A stretch of DNA of 64,000 bases. Source: Pseudomonas sp. RIT-562. Lineage in GTDB: Bacteria; Pseudomonadota; Gammaproteobacteria; Pseudomonadales; Pseudomonadaceae. Positions within the stretch are counted from its first letter, which is position 1; each line of letters begins with the position of its first letter. The notes under the pieces are model-generated. The model did not search any database. It was given only the letters and a program-made list of their open reading frames with translations, and had not been told where the DNA came from. Below, in pieces: positions 46,429-55,075 of the stretch. Both the position numbers and the translations under genes were made by a program. The stretch is taken from NCBI RefSeq assembly GCF_026241895.1, contig NZ_JAPJIV010000004.1:124001-188000 (forward strand). The letters are read 5' to 3'.

Positions 46429-47106
46429 TCAAGCAGAGGGCCCGTCGATTTTTTCCGGCACATCGGCGATCAACATGAACAACCGGAACAGCACCACGCT
46501 GGTGAACAGTTGCAGAAAACTGTGGGCGCTGTCGATCAGCAATGAAATCACCGGGTTTTGCGGCTCGGGATAGACCGCCAGGGTCGCGCCCTTGAGAATC
46601 CACAAGGGCCCCATCACACACAGGATGCACACCAGAATGCGCAGGAAATGGCCGCGGGTCAGGCGCAGGCTTTCCTTCATGGCGGCCAGCGGTGCCAGGC
46701 CGCGCAGCACCAACAGGTACTCGCCGAACGCCAGGGTCACCATCAGCCAGATACCCGGCAGGAAATACAGCGACAGGCCAAGCAGGATCAACAAGGTGTT
46801 TAGTGCAGTCAGCAGCGCAAAACGCGGCCACAAGGTTGCGGCCATTGCCAGCAGGTCGCGGGTGCGCGGTGATTCACCGCGACTGCGTGCGTCGAGAAAC
46901 AGGATCAGGGCGGCGGTGTACAGCGGGTAGATCAACAGGCCGACGATTACGCTGATGCCAGGGAAACTGTCCGGCTCGGTGGAGTGGTCGACCACTTGCT
47001 GCAGCAGCGCCTCGAAAATCACCAACGGCAGGCACAGCTGCACGATCTGGCCCAGATTACGCTTGAAGAAATACAGAGAGTCACGCAGCACATCGAAGGA
47101 ATTCAT
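46429..47106 (-). CDS. YciC-family inner-membrane protein
   Basis: A 225-residue polytopic membrane protein, with about five or six hydrophobic segments and the N-terminal MNSFDVLRDSLYFFKRNLGQIVQLCLPLV. It matches the UPF0259/YciC family of enterobacteria (about 247 residues). The longer frame (34 extra codons upstream, basic) is less likely. Function unknown. Confidence 0.82.
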   Translation of the reverse strand: MNSFDVLRDSLYFFKRNLGQIVQLCLPLVIFEALLQQVVDHSTEPDSFPGISVIVGLLIYPLYTAALILFLDARSRGESPRTRDLLAMAATLWPRFALLTALNTLLILLGLSLYFLPGIWLMVTLAFGEYLLVLRGLAPLAAMKESLRLTRGHFLRILVCILCVMGPLWILKGATLAVYPEPQNPVISLLIDSAHSFLQLFTSVVLFRLFMLIADVPEKIDGPSA

Positions 47107-47283
47107 CAGTCGGTATCGCAGGTCGAAAGCAGTCGCCCACTTTAACCGATGATGCCCTGGGCGGCGCAAACGTAAACGTTCGGTAAAGGGCATTGAAACA
47201 TCCTGCATCAGCCTCCATTACGGTCAGGACCCCATCCGCTGCGGATGAGGACGATGAAATCCCCGGCAATCTACGAGGTCGCC

Positions 47284-48024
47284 ATGAACAGCGAAGAACA
47301 AACCCTGATCGATGGCCTGTTTTCCCGGCTGCAACAGGCCGAAGCGCAATCGGCCCCGCGTGACGCCCAGGCTGAGGCGCGGATCAAGGAACACCTGGTG
47401 CGCCAGCCTGCGGCGGGCTATTACATGACCCAGTCGATTCTGGTCCAGGAGGCAGCGATCAAGAGCCTCGACCAGCAGAACAAGGACCTGGCCCAGCAGG
47501 TGCAGCAATTGCAGGCTGAACTGCAGTCGGCCAAGGCACAGACTTCGGCGCCGGCCAGCGGTGGCTTTTTGTCGAGCATCTTTGGCGGCGCTCCCCGTGA
47601 TCCGCAGCCGACCCAATCGGCACCTGCCACCAGTGGTGGCGGTTGGCGCGAACCGGCCAGGCCGTCCTTCAATGCGCAACCGTCGCGGCAGAACTTTGGT
47701 GCGGCACCGCCCCAACAGAATTTTGGCGCACAGCAACCTGCTGGCAACAGTTTCCTCGGTGGAGCCCTGAAAACAGCGGCGGGTGTGGCCGGCGGCGTGA
47801 TGCTGGCGCAGGGTATCAGCAGCCTGTTCAACCACAACCAGCAGCCTGAAGTGGTGGAAGTGATCAAGGAAGAACCGGCTCAGGTCAACGACCAGGGCGA
47901 TAGTGGCAATGGCTGGGGTGAAGACCAGCGCGTGGCAGACAATAACGACCAGGGCGGCTTCTCTGACGCCGACTACAGTGACGACAGCTCGTCGTTCTTC
48001 GGCGACGACGACTCTTTCGTCTGA
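47284..48024 (+). CDS. DUF2076 family protein
   Basis: A 246-residue protein: N-terminal helical DUF2076 domain (MNSEEQTLIDGLFSRLQQAE, RIKEHLVRQPAAGYYMTQSILVQEAAIK), a coiled coil (LDQQNKDLAQQVQQLQAELQSAKAQ, about 65-90), a Gln/Pro/Gly-rich middle, a Gly/Ala hydrophobic stretch (FLGGALKTAAGVAGGVMLAQGISSLFN) and a very acidic tail. Probably membrane- or vesicle-associated; function unknown. GGTCGCCATGAACAG: ribosome site weak. Confidence 0.85.
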   Translation: MNSEEQTLIDGLFSRLQQAEAQSAPRDAQAEARIKEHLVRQPAAGYYMTQSILVQEAAIKSLDQQNKDLAQQVQQLQAELQSAKAQTSAPASGGFLSSIFGGAPRDPQPTQSAPATSGGGWREPARPSFNAQPSRQNFGAAPPQQNFGAQQPAGNSFLGGALKTAAGVAGGVMLAQGISSLFNHNQQPEVVEVIKEEPAQVNDQGDSGNGWGEDQRVADNNDQGGFSDADYSDDSSSFFGDDDSFV

Positions 48025-48030
48025 CCTCGG

Positions 48031-48076
48031 TGGCAAGGGAGCTGGCTCGCGCGGGATTGCGAGCCTGCTCCCGCCA
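48031..48076. repeat. Diverged REP-like inverted repeat after the DUF2076 gene
   Basis: TGGCAAGGGAGCTGGCTCGC, an 8-base spacer, then GCGAGCCTGCTCCCGCCA. Nearly perfect complement; resembles sub-family C with changes. A likely end structure for the DUF2076 transcript. Confidence 0.7.
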
Positions 48077-48183
48077 CATGGCCGATTATTCGCGGATTAC
48101 GCCTGCAGGCTGGCATACTGGGCCACTTTTCGGGCCTGCTGCCCGATCCAGCCCGCGCCTTTGTGCGCGAACGAGGATGCCCG

Positions 48184-48663
48184 GTGAAAAAAATCGCAGT
48201 GTTCGCCGATGTCCAGAACCTCTACTACACCGTGCGTCAGGCCTATGGTTGCCACTTCAACTACGCCGCGTTGTGGGCTGATATCAGCAAGCAGGGCGAG
48301 ATCGTCGAAGCCTATGCCTACGCCATCGATCGTGGCGACAGCAAGCAGCAGCAGTTTCAGCAGATTCTGCGCAACCTGGGCTTCACGGTGAAGCTCAAGC
48401 CTTACATCCAGCGCAGCGACGGCTCGGCCAAGGGTGACTGGGACGTGGGCATCACGCTGGACATCATGGACGCTGCCGATCACGTCGATGAAGTGGTGCT
48501 GGCGTCCGGTGACGGTGACTTCGATATGTTGCTGGAGCGCATCATCAGCAAGCATGGCGTGCAAGCGGTGGCTTATGGCGTACCGGGGCTGACCGCCAAT
48601 TCGCTGATCCGCGCCGCCAGCCGCTACGTGCCGATTGAAGGCGCGTTGCTGCTCAAGAATTGA
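48184..48663 (+). CDS. LabA/NYN-domain nuclease-like protein
   Basis: A 159-residue NYN (PIN-like) domain protein of the LabA group. Acidic active-site residues are apparent in VKKIAVFADVQNLYYTVRQ (Asp), KGDWDVGITLDIMDA (Asp) and VVLASGDGDFDMLLERI (Asp). NYN proteins are usually single-stranded RNA nucleases. GTG start at 48184 with GAGGA upstream. It is followed after 22 bases by a 3'-5' exonuclease gene, so the two are very probably co-transcribed. Confidence 0.87.
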   Translation: MKKIAVFADVQNLYYTVRQAYGCHFNYAALWADISKQGEIVEAYAYAIDRGDSKQQQFQQILRNLGFTVKLKPYIQRSDGSAKGDWDVGITLDIMDAADHVDEVVLASGDGDFDMLLERIISKHGVQAVAYGVPGLTANSLIRAASRYVPIEGALLLKN

Positions 48664-48685
48664 TCTTTACGGAGTTGAACCAGGT

Positions 48686-49297
48686 TTGGAACGCATAGCA
48701 GTCATCGACTTTGAAACCACCGGGATCTCCCCAAGCAGCAGCTGCCGGGCCACGGAAATCGCCGTGGTGATCCTTGAGCAGGGGCGCATCGTCGAGCGTT
48801 ACCAGAGCCTGATGAACGCCGGTGTGCGAGTGCCGCCCTTCATCGAACAACTGACTGGCATCAGCAACGCCATGTTGCGCACGGCGCCGCCAGCGGAAAA
48901 GGTCATGAACGAGGTCAACGAGTTCGTCGGCATCACCCCCTTGCTGGCGCACAACGCCGCGTTCGACCAGAAGTTCTGGGACTTCGAACTGGGACGCATC
49001 AAGCGCACCCGTCTGCAGAACTTCGCCTGCTCGCTGTTGCTGGCTCGGCGCCTGATGCCTGCGGCGCCCAATCATAAACTCGGTACGCTCACCACTTTCG
49101 CCCAACTTCCGCACACCGGCCAGGCTCACCGCGCCATGGCCGACGCCGAGATGGCCGCCAACCTGACAGCGCACCTGGCCCAGGAACTGCGGCAAAAGCA
49201 TGGTTTGCGGGAGTTGTCCCATGATTTGCTGGTGAGCTTGCAGAAAGTGCCGGCGGCGAAGATCAACGAGCACCTCAAGCGTCATCGCGGGTTCTAA
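48686..49297 (+). CDS. DEDDh 3'-5' exonuclease (DnaQ-like)
   Basis: A 203-residue exonuclease with Exo I VIDFETTGISP, Exo II LLAHNAAFDQKFW and Exo III HRAMADAE, i.e. a full DEDDh set. Such proteins are DnaQ-related but lack polymerase-binding segments. No ATG fits: TTG at 48686 (GGAG 11 bases before) is chosen; an ATG at 48635 would overlap the NYN gene by 29 bases. Target (DNA or RNA) unknown. Confidence 0.87.
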   Translation: MERIAVIDFETTGISPSSSCRATEIAVVILEQGRIVERYQSLMNAGVRVPPFIEQLTGISNAMLRTAPPAEKVMNEVNEFVGITPLLAHNAAFDQKFWDFELGRIKRTRLQNFACSLLLARRLMPAAPNHKLGTLTTFAQLPHTGQAHRAMADAEMAANLTAHLAQELRQKHGLRELSHDLLVSLQKVPAAKINEHLKRHRGF

Positions 49298-49421
49298 AAA
49301 CACTGCGGATTTCCCTGTGCATTTCGAAAGTGTACCGGCGGTAAAATCCGCTTTTGTAACTTATTTTTACCTGTTCGCCTTTCTAGAATGGCTGTTCTTC
49401 TGTCCTGCCCGCGAGCTTCCC

Positions 49422-50348
49422 ATGCCTGGCCCACGTCGCTTTCCTCTGCCGTTAATCGCCGCCTTTTTCGCGCTGTACGTGATCTGGGGCTCGACTTACC
49501 TGGTGATTCGCATCGGCGTGGAATACTGGCCGCCGCTTCTGCTGGCGGGGATTCGCTTTGTCATTGCCGGCACGCTGATGTACGCGTTCCTGCGCTGGCG
49601 CGGGGCGCCGGCCCCGACCTGGGCGCAATGGAAAGCCGCGGGGATCATCGGGATTTTGCTACTGACCTGCGGTAATGGCGCAGTCAGTGTCGCCGAGCAC
49701 ACCGGAGTCGCCTCCGGCGTGGCGGCCCTGGCGGTGGCGACGGTGCCGTTGTTTACCTTGCTGTGTGGGTATTTCTGGGGCGCGCGCAACACTCGTCTCG
49801 AGTGGGCCGGGATCGTGCTCGGGCTGATCGGCATCGCCATGTTGAATCTGGGCTCCAACCTGCAATCGAGCCCGCTGGGCGCTGCCTTGCTGATCTTCGC
49901 GGCGGCGGCCTGGGCCTTTGGCTCGGTGTGGAGCAAGCATCTGCCATTGCCTCAGGGGGCGATGGCCAGCGCCGTGGAAATGCTCGTCGGCGGAGTGGCG
50001 CTATTGATCGGCAGTGCAATCAGCGGTGAACACCTCGACAGCATGCCGCCAATCGAAGGCTGGGCGGCATTGGCCTACCTGACCTTCTTTGGCTCGATCA
50101 TCGCTTTCAACGCCTACATGTATCTGTTGAAAAATGTCCGTCCGGCCGCCGCCACCAGTTACGCCTACGTCAACCCGGCAGTCGCGGTGCTGCTGGGGAT
50201 CGTGTTTGTTGGCGAGACCATCGGAATTGAAGAGGCGCTGGCGATGGCTGTCATTATCAGTGCGGTGGTCTTGATTGGCTTGCCGCAGTGGCGGCGCGCG
50301 CCGGTTAAAGCCTCTGTAGCGGCGCCGAAAGAATCCCGAGTGAATTAG
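49422..50348 (+). CDS. EamA/DMT-family exporter (YedA-like)
   Basis: A 308-residue inner-membrane transporter with about ten membrane segments and two EamA repeats (FFALYVIWGSTYLVIRIGVEYWPPLLLAGIRFVIAG... and AWAFGSVWSKHLPLPQGAM...). Opening motif is like YedA of E. coli. The start at 49422 follows TTCC; the frame is open further up but not conserved. Substrate unknown. Confidence 0.88.
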   Translation: MPGPRRFPLPLIAAFFALYVIWGSTYLVIRIGVEYWPPLLLAGIRFVIAGTLMYAFLRWRGAPAPTWAQWKAAGIIGILLLTCGNGAVSVAEHTGVASGVAALAVATVPLFTLLCGYFWGARNTRLEWAGIVLGLIGIAMLNLGSNLQSSPLGAALLIFAAAAWAFGSVWSKHLPLPQGAMASAVEMLVGGVALLIGSAISGEHLDSMPPIEGWAALAYLTFFGSIIAFNAYMYLLKNVRPAAATSYAYVNPAVAVLLGIVFVGETIGIEEALAMAVIISAVVLIGLPQWRRAPVKASVAAPKESRVN

Positions 50349-50413
50349 GGTAAACTGCGCGGCATTGCACACTCGTTTTGCACAACCGCGCTGAATTTTC
50401 CTACGGTAATCCC

Positions 50414-51748
50414 ATGACTTTCGCCACCCTTGGCCTGATCGAACCCTTGCTGCGCTCTCTTGAGACGCTCGGCTACCAGACCCCGACGCCGGTTCAGGCG
50501 CAAGCCATTCCGGCGGTGCTGGCTGGTCGCGACCTGATGGCTGCAGCCCAGACCGGCACTGGTAAAACTGCCGGTTTCGCCTTGCCGCTCCTGCAACTGC
50601 TCGCCATGGAAGGGCCGAAAGTCACCGCCAACTCGGTACGCGCGCTGATCCTGGTGCCGACCCGCGAGCTGGCGGAGCAGGTTCACGAGGCCGTGCGCCA
50701 GTACGCCGAAAACCTGCCGTTGAGCACTTATGCCGTGTACGGCGGCGTCAGCATCAACCCGCAGATGATGAAGCTGCGCAAAGGCGTGGACCTGCTGGTC
50801 GCGACTCCAGGTCGTTTGCTTGACCTGTTCCGCCAGAACGCGCTCAAGTTCAACCAGCTGCAAACCCTGGTGCTGGACGAGGCGGATCGCATGCTCGACC
50901 TCGGATTCTCCGAGGAGCTGGGCAATATCTATAAAGCGTTACCCAAGAAGCGCCAGACTCTGCTGTTCTCCGCGACTTTTTCGGACGCGATCCGCACCCT
51001 GGCCGGGCAAATGCTCAACGACCCGCTGAGCATCGAAGTCAGCCCGCGCAACGTGGCCGCCAACACGGTCAAGCAGTGGGTGGTGACGGTCGACAAAAAG
51101 CGCAAAGCCGAGCTGTTCATTCATTTGCTGCGCAAGGGCAAGTGGAAACAGGTGCTGGTGTTTGCCAAGACCCGTAATGGCGTGGACGCGCTGGTGGAAA
51201 AACTCCAGGGCCTGGGCGTCAATGCCGATGGTATCCACGGCGACAAACCGCAAGCGACTCGCCAGCGTGCGCTGGACCGGTTCAAGGCCAGCGAAGTGCA
51301 GATCCTGGTCGCCACCGACGTGGCGGCCCGTGGCCTGGACATCGAAGACCTGCCGCTGGTAGTCAACTTCGACCTGCCAATCGTGGCTGAGGACTACATT
51401 CACCGCATCGGGCGTACTGGCCGTGCGGGTGCGACGGGGCAGGCAATTTCCCTGGTGTGCGCCGATGAAGTGAATTTGCTCTCGGCCATCGAGACGTTGA
51501 CGCGCCAGACGCTGCCTCGGCAGATCGAACATGATTTCGAGCCTGAGCATCGGGTACCGGACACCGACGCCAGCGGCCAGGTGGTGAAGAAGCCGAAAAA
51601 ACCGAAGAAGCCAAAGACTTCCGGCGGCGGCAAACGCAATCTGGGCAAGTGGGTCGAGAGCGGCGAAGCATCGGCGCCGGAGCCTTCGATCAAGCCTGTG
51701 CGCAAGGTGCCGGTGTTTAACACCGGGCCGCGCAAGAAGAAGCCATAA
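50414..51748 (+). CDS. rhlE: DEAD-box RNA helicase RhlE
   Basis: A 444-residue DEAD-box helicase: Q-motif FATLGLIEPLLRSLETLGYQTPTPVQ, motif I AQTGTGKT, Ia PTRELAEQ, II DEAD in VLDEADRMLDLGFS, III SATF, V ATDVAARGLDIEDLPLVVN, VI HRIGRTGRAG. A basic tail (KKPKKPKKPKTSGGGKRN... and PRKKKP) is the RhlE-type C-terminal extension that binds RNA or helps in ribosome assembly. Start at 50414 is the conserved MTFATLGL. Confidence 0.93.
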   Translation: MTFATLGLIEPLLRSLETLGYQTPTPVQAQAIPAVLAGRDLMAAAQTGTGKTAGFALPLLQLLAMEGPKVTANSVRALILVPTRELAEQVHEAVRQYAENLPLSTYAVYGGVSINPQMMKLRKGVDLLVATPGRLLDLFRQNALKFNQLQTLVLDEADRMLDLGFSEELGNIYKALPKKRQTLLFSATFSDAIRTLAGQMLNDPLSIEVSPRNVAANTVKQWVVTVDKKRKAELFIHLLRKGKWKQVLVFAKTRNGVDALVEKLQGLGVNADGIHGDKPQATRQRALDRFKASEVQILVATDVAARGLDIEDLPLVVNFDLPIVAEDYIHRIGRTGRAGATGQAISLVCADEVNLLSAIETLTRQTLPRQIEHDFEPEHRVPDTDASGQVVKKPKKPKKPKTSGGGKRNLGKWVESGEASAPEPSIKPVRKVPVFNTGPRKKKP

Positions 51749-51773
51749 CGAGTGCGGCGTTAATCAAGCCGCC

Positions 51774-51855
51774 ATCGCGAGCAGGCTCACTCCTACATTG
51801 ACCGCGTTTTTTCTGAAAGAACTCGGTCGAATGTGGGAGTGAGCCTGCTCGCGAT
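51774..51855. repeat. REP pair, sub-family A
   Basis: Arms ATCGCGAGCAGGCTCACTCCTACAT and ATGTGGGAGTGAGCCTGCTCGCGAT, 25 bases each with one difference, between the convergent rhlE and flavoprotein genes. Confidence 0.9.
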
Positions 51856-51871
51856 GGGCGCACCTCGGTAT

Positions 51872-53113
51872 TCAATCCTCGCGCTGCAGCCACTCCACCA
51901 TCCCCAACCCCGCCGCGCGGCCGCTGGCGAAACACGCGGTCAGCAGATAGCCGCCCGTCGGCGCCTCCCAGTCCAGCATCTCACCCGCGCAAAATACCCC
52001 GGGCAGTTGCTTGAGCATCAGCCGCTCATCCATCGCTTCAAACCGCACGCCACCCGCGCTGCTGATGGCCTCGTCCAGCGGGCGGGTTTTAACCAGGGTC
52101 AACGGCAATGCCTTGATCGCCTGGGCCAGTCGCGCAGTGTCGGCGAAACCCGCTGCGTCAACCAACTCTCGCAGCAGCGCCGCTTTCACTCCATCGATCC
52201 CCAGCTGACAGTGCAGATGCTTGGACATGGAGCGCGAGCCGCGGGGTTTATCCAGTGCCGCGCGGACTTTATCCACAGGTCGCCCCGGCAGCAGGTCGAT
52301 ATGCACAGTGGCCGTTCCGTGCTGATTGATGGCCTGGCGAATGCTCGCTGAGAGGGCATAGATCAGGCTGCCTTCAATTCCGGTCGCGGTGATCACGCAT
52401 TCGCCCAGGCGCGGCACGTCGTCGTTCAGGCCGATGGCGATGTTTTTCAGCGGTGCACCGGCGAACTTACTCACCATCAGATCGCTCCAGGCCTGCACCT
52501 CGAACCCGCAATTGCTCGGTTGCAACGGCGCCAGTTGTACTCCGCACTGCTCAAGGGGCAACATCCAGGCGCCATCTGAGCCGAGCCGCGACCAACTGCC
52601 ACCGCCCAGGGCCAGCAGTGTGGCGTCAGGCCTGATGGTTGTTTCGCCGTCGGGACTGGCAATGCGCAATGCGCCATCAGCAGTCCAGCCAAGCCAGCGG
52701 TGGCGGGTGTGGATAACTACGCCAGCCTCGCGCAGGCGCTTGAGCCAGGCACGCAGCAGCGGGGCGGCTTTCATGTCGGTGGGGAACACGCGGCCGGAAC
52801 TGCCGACAAAGGTTTCGATGCCCAGGTCATGAATCCACTGGCACAGCGCGTCGGCGCCAAAAGCGCGCAGCAGTGGCGCGATCTGCGGGGCGCGTTCTGC
52901 GTAGCGCGCAAGGAAGGCCGGATAGGCTTCGGAATGGGTGATGTTCATGCCCCCAACCCCCGCCAGCAGGAATTTGCGCCCCACTGATGGCATGCCGTCG
53001 TACAGGTCGACCTTGATCCCGGCCCGGCCCAACACTTCAGCGGCCATCAGGCCGGCGGGGCCGCCACCGATGACGGTGACTTGTGGGGGGAGGGCGGTGG
53101 CGGACTGGGTCAT
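51872..53113 (-). CDS. Flavoprotein of the TIGR03862/HI0933 (BaiN) family
   Basis: A 413-residue FAD-dependent oxidoreductase. Dinucleotide fold VTVIGGGPAGLMAAEVLGRAGIKVDLYDG at the N-terminus, GRKFLLAGVGGMNITHSE, SSGRVFPTDMKAAPLL and the C-terminal GVFCAGEMLDWEAPTGGYLLTACFASGRAAG motif. Length and order fit the TIGR03862 group (NAD(P)/FAD enzymes of unknown substrate). The frame upstream runs into a REP and is discarded. Confidence 0.9.
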   Translation of the reverse strand: MTQSATALPPQVTVIGGGPAGLMAAEVLGRAGIKVDLYDGMPSVGRKFLLAGVGGMNITHSEAYPAFLARYAERAPQIAPLLRAFGADALCQWIHDLGIETFVGSSGRVFPTDMKAAPLLRAWLKRLREAGVVIHTRHRWLGWTADGALRIASPDGETTIRPDATLLALGGGSWSRLGSDGAWMLPLEQCGVQLAPLQPSNCGFEVQAWSDLMVSKFAGAPLKNIAIGLNDDVPRLGECVITATGIEGSLIYALSASIRQAINQHGTATVHIDLLPGRPVDKVRAALDKPRGSRSMSKHLHCQLGIDGVKAALLRELVDAAGFADTARLAQAIKALPLTLVKTRPLDEAISSAGGVRFEAMDERLMLKQLPGVFCAGEMLDWEAPTGGYLLTACFASGRAAGLGMVEWLQRED

Positions 53114-53166
53114 GGATTGCGCTGCGGCTGGCGGATTGAAGCCGGGCATTCTACCAGCCTGCATCC

Positions 53167-53260
53167 CCTGTAGGAGTGAGCCTGCTCGCGATTGCAATTC
53201 TCCAGTCAAATTCAAGGTGACAGTTAGACGGCTATCGCGAGCAGGCTCACTCCTACAGGG
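53167..53260. repeat. REP pair, sub-family A
   Basis: Exact 27-base inverted arms CCCTGTAGGAGTGAGCC... (53167-53193) and ...GGCTCACTCCTACAGGG (53234-53260), 40 bases apart, upstream of the flavoprotein gene. Confidence 0.9.
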
Positions 53261-53348
53261 GGGGCTGGCTGGGCTTGAAAGCTGATCAAAAAACAACCAG
53301 TGCTTTGCAGGCTACAGCCTGTATGGGCTGCAGGGCCTTTCACTCAGG

Positions 53349-53357
53349 TTATCCACA
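53349..53357 (+). promoter_or_regulatory. Perfect DnaA-box sequence TTATCCACA
   Basis: The consensus nine-mer TTATCCACA occurs between the histone-deacetylase-like gene (reverse) and the REP at 53167-53260, with a partial copy TTCCACAGG twelve bases on. A single isolated box is not an origin; it may be a DnaA-titrating or incidental site. Confidence 0.4.
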
Positions 53358-53394
53358 GGCAGTTCCACAGGCATTGTGGGTAAAGGCTCACAAC

Positions 53395-54315
53395 TCAGTG
53401 ACACCCTGATGACTGCCAGACCCGCTGGGCGCTGTGATGCAAGATCCCATGGCGCCGCGCCAGGGCCTTGCGGTCTTTGCTGTAGCCACCACCAATCACC
53501 CCGACCACAGGAATGTCCCGGCCCAGGCAGTGGCGCATTACGCTCTCGTCTCGGGCGGCGACGCCTTCATCGGTCAGCTTGAGATAGCCGAGGGCGTCGT
53601 CCTTGTGCACATCGACCCCGGCGTCATACAGCACCAGGTCCGGCTGGTAGAGCGGCAACAGGTAGTTGAGCGCATCGTCCACGACCTTCAGGTATGCGGA
53701 GTCGCCCATGCCCATTGGCAATGGAATGTCCCAGTCACTTTCGGCTTTGCGTGCAGGAAAATTCTTTTCGCAGTGCAGGGAAACAGTCACGGCGTCCGGG
53801 GTGTTGTGCAGGATTCGAGCAGTACCGTCGCCTTGGTGCACGTCGCAGTCGAAGATCAGTATTCGATTCACCCGACCGCTTTCCAGCAGATAACGACTGA
53901 TGACCGCCAGGTCGTTGAAAATGCAGAACCCGGCTGGATAATCGTAATGCGCATGGTGGGTGCCGCCTGCCAGGTGGCAGGCAAGGCCGTGTTCCAGTGC
54001 CTGCTCCGCCGCCAGCAACGAACCGCCGACCGCCCGCACGGTGCGTCGAGCCAGGGCTTCGCTCCAGGGCAGGCCGAGGCGGCGCTGGTCTTCGCGGGAC
54101 AACTCGCCGCCCATGTAGCGCTCGATATACCCAGGGTCATGTGCCAGGGCGAGAATCTCCGCCGGGCACAGTTGCGGGCGCAACAGGTCGGCGTCTCGCG
54201 TCAGACCGCTATCCACCAAGTGATCGCGCAGCAGGCGGAACTTGTCCATGGGGAAGCGGTGCTCCGCCGGGAAGTCGGGACTGTAGTCGTCGTGGTAGAT
54301 CAGCGGCAGCGGCAT
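53395..54315 (-). CDS. Histone-deacetylase-superfamily protein (class II-like)
   Basis: A 306-residue zinc-dependent deacetylase-like protein: GGTHHAHYDYPAGFCIFNDLAV, the metal-ligand strings ILIFDCDVHQGDGTARI and VLYDAGVDVHKDDALG, plus VGVIGGGYSKDRKALARRHGI. Catalytic His-His and the Asp-His-Asp zinc site look present. Bacterial members act on small acetyl compounds such as polyamines or on acetyl-lysine; substrate unknown. Confidence 0.88.
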   Translation of the reverse strand: MPLPLIYHDDYSPDFPAEHRFPMDKFRLLRDHLVDSGLTRDADLLRPQLCPAEILALAHDPGYIERYMGGELSREDQRRLGLPWSEALARRTVRAVGGSLLAAEQALEHGLACHLAGGTHHAHYDYPAGFCIFNDLAVISRYLLESGRVNRILIFDCDVHQGDGTARILHNTPDAVTVSLHCEKNFPARKAESDWDIPLPMGMGDSAYLKVVDDALNYLLPLYQPDLVLYDAGVDVHKDDALGYLKLTDEGVAARDESVMRHCLGRDIPVVGVIGGGYSKDRKALARRHGILHHSAQRVWQSSGCH

Positions 54316-54399
54316 GGCAGTTTTATCTGGAAGGAACGCAGGAAAGAATCAGGGATCCTACCAGCGATCTAGACTTGCGACATGGAAAGGGGGAGCACG

Positions 54400-54969
54400 A
54401 TGGAGCCGATACTGGAACTCGAGAGCGCGCGACTGTTGTTGCGACAATGGAGCGACGCGGATTTGCCTGAGTTTGCCGCCATGTGCGCCGATCCGCAGGT
54501 CATGCGGTATTTTCCAGCGCCGTTGAGCCGCCTGGAAAGCGCTTCGCTGATCGGGCGCATTCGCGGCCACTTCGCCGAGCACGGGTTTGGCCTGTGGGCG
54601 CTGGAGCGCAAGGATACCGGAGCGTTTATCGGTTTTACCGGGCTGAGCGTGGTGAGTTTCGACGCGCCTTTTACCCCGGCGGTGGAAATCGGCTGGCGCC
54701 TGGCCCGTGAACATTGGGGGCTGGGTTATGCCAGTGAAGCGGCCTGGACCGCTCTGCGCTGCGGCTTTGATCGCCTTGGGCTGAACGAAGTAGTGGCGTT
54801 TACCGCGCAAGCCAATCTGCCGTCGGAGAAAGTCATGCAGGCCATCGGAATGCACCATGATTCAGCCGATGACTTCGATCACCCCAAGCTCGCCGCCGGG
54901 GATCCGCTGCGGCACCAAGTGTTATATCGAATCAGCCGTGAACAATGGCTGCAAACCCTGCATGGCTAA
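54400..54969 (+). CDS. GNAT-family N-acetyltransferase (RimJ/RimL-like)
   Basis: A 189-residue GNAT acyltransferase: LESARLLLRQWSDADLPEFAAMCADPQVMRYFP, the acetyl-CoA loop REHWGLGYASEAAWTALRCGFD, and LGLNEVVAFTAQANLPSEKVMQAIGMHH. GGGGGAG directly before the ATG at 54400 decides the start over one at 54382. Substrate unknown; RimJ/RimL-type proteins acetylate ribosomal N-termini or amino groups. Confidence 0.87.
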   Translation: MEPILELESARLLLRQWSDADLPEFAAMCADPQVMRYFPAPLSRLESASLIGRIRGHFAEHGFGLWALERKDTGAFIGFTGLSVVSFDAPFTPAVEIGWRLAREHWGLGYASEAAWTALRCGFDRLGLNEVVAFTAQANLPSEKVMQAIGMHHDSADDFDHPKLAAGDPLRHQVLYRISREQWLQTLHG

Positions 54970-55075
54970 GCCGGCGCGGACGTTTACAATGGCTCCCATG
55001 ATGGCGCTGGCCAGAAACTGAATTGCTCGTTGCAGCCAAGACTGCGCGGCATTGTGTTGTGTGAGGAGAGTCTGA

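Noticed and set aside
53114-53296. N-terminal extension of the flavoprotein reading through a REP (SEPARDSR-type residues)
   Set aside because: This peptide is the usual translation of REP sequence in fluorescent pseudomonads, not protein sequence.
53349-53375. Replication origin
   Set aside because: A single DnaA box with one partial match and no AT-rich unwinding region or dnaA/dnaN neighbours.
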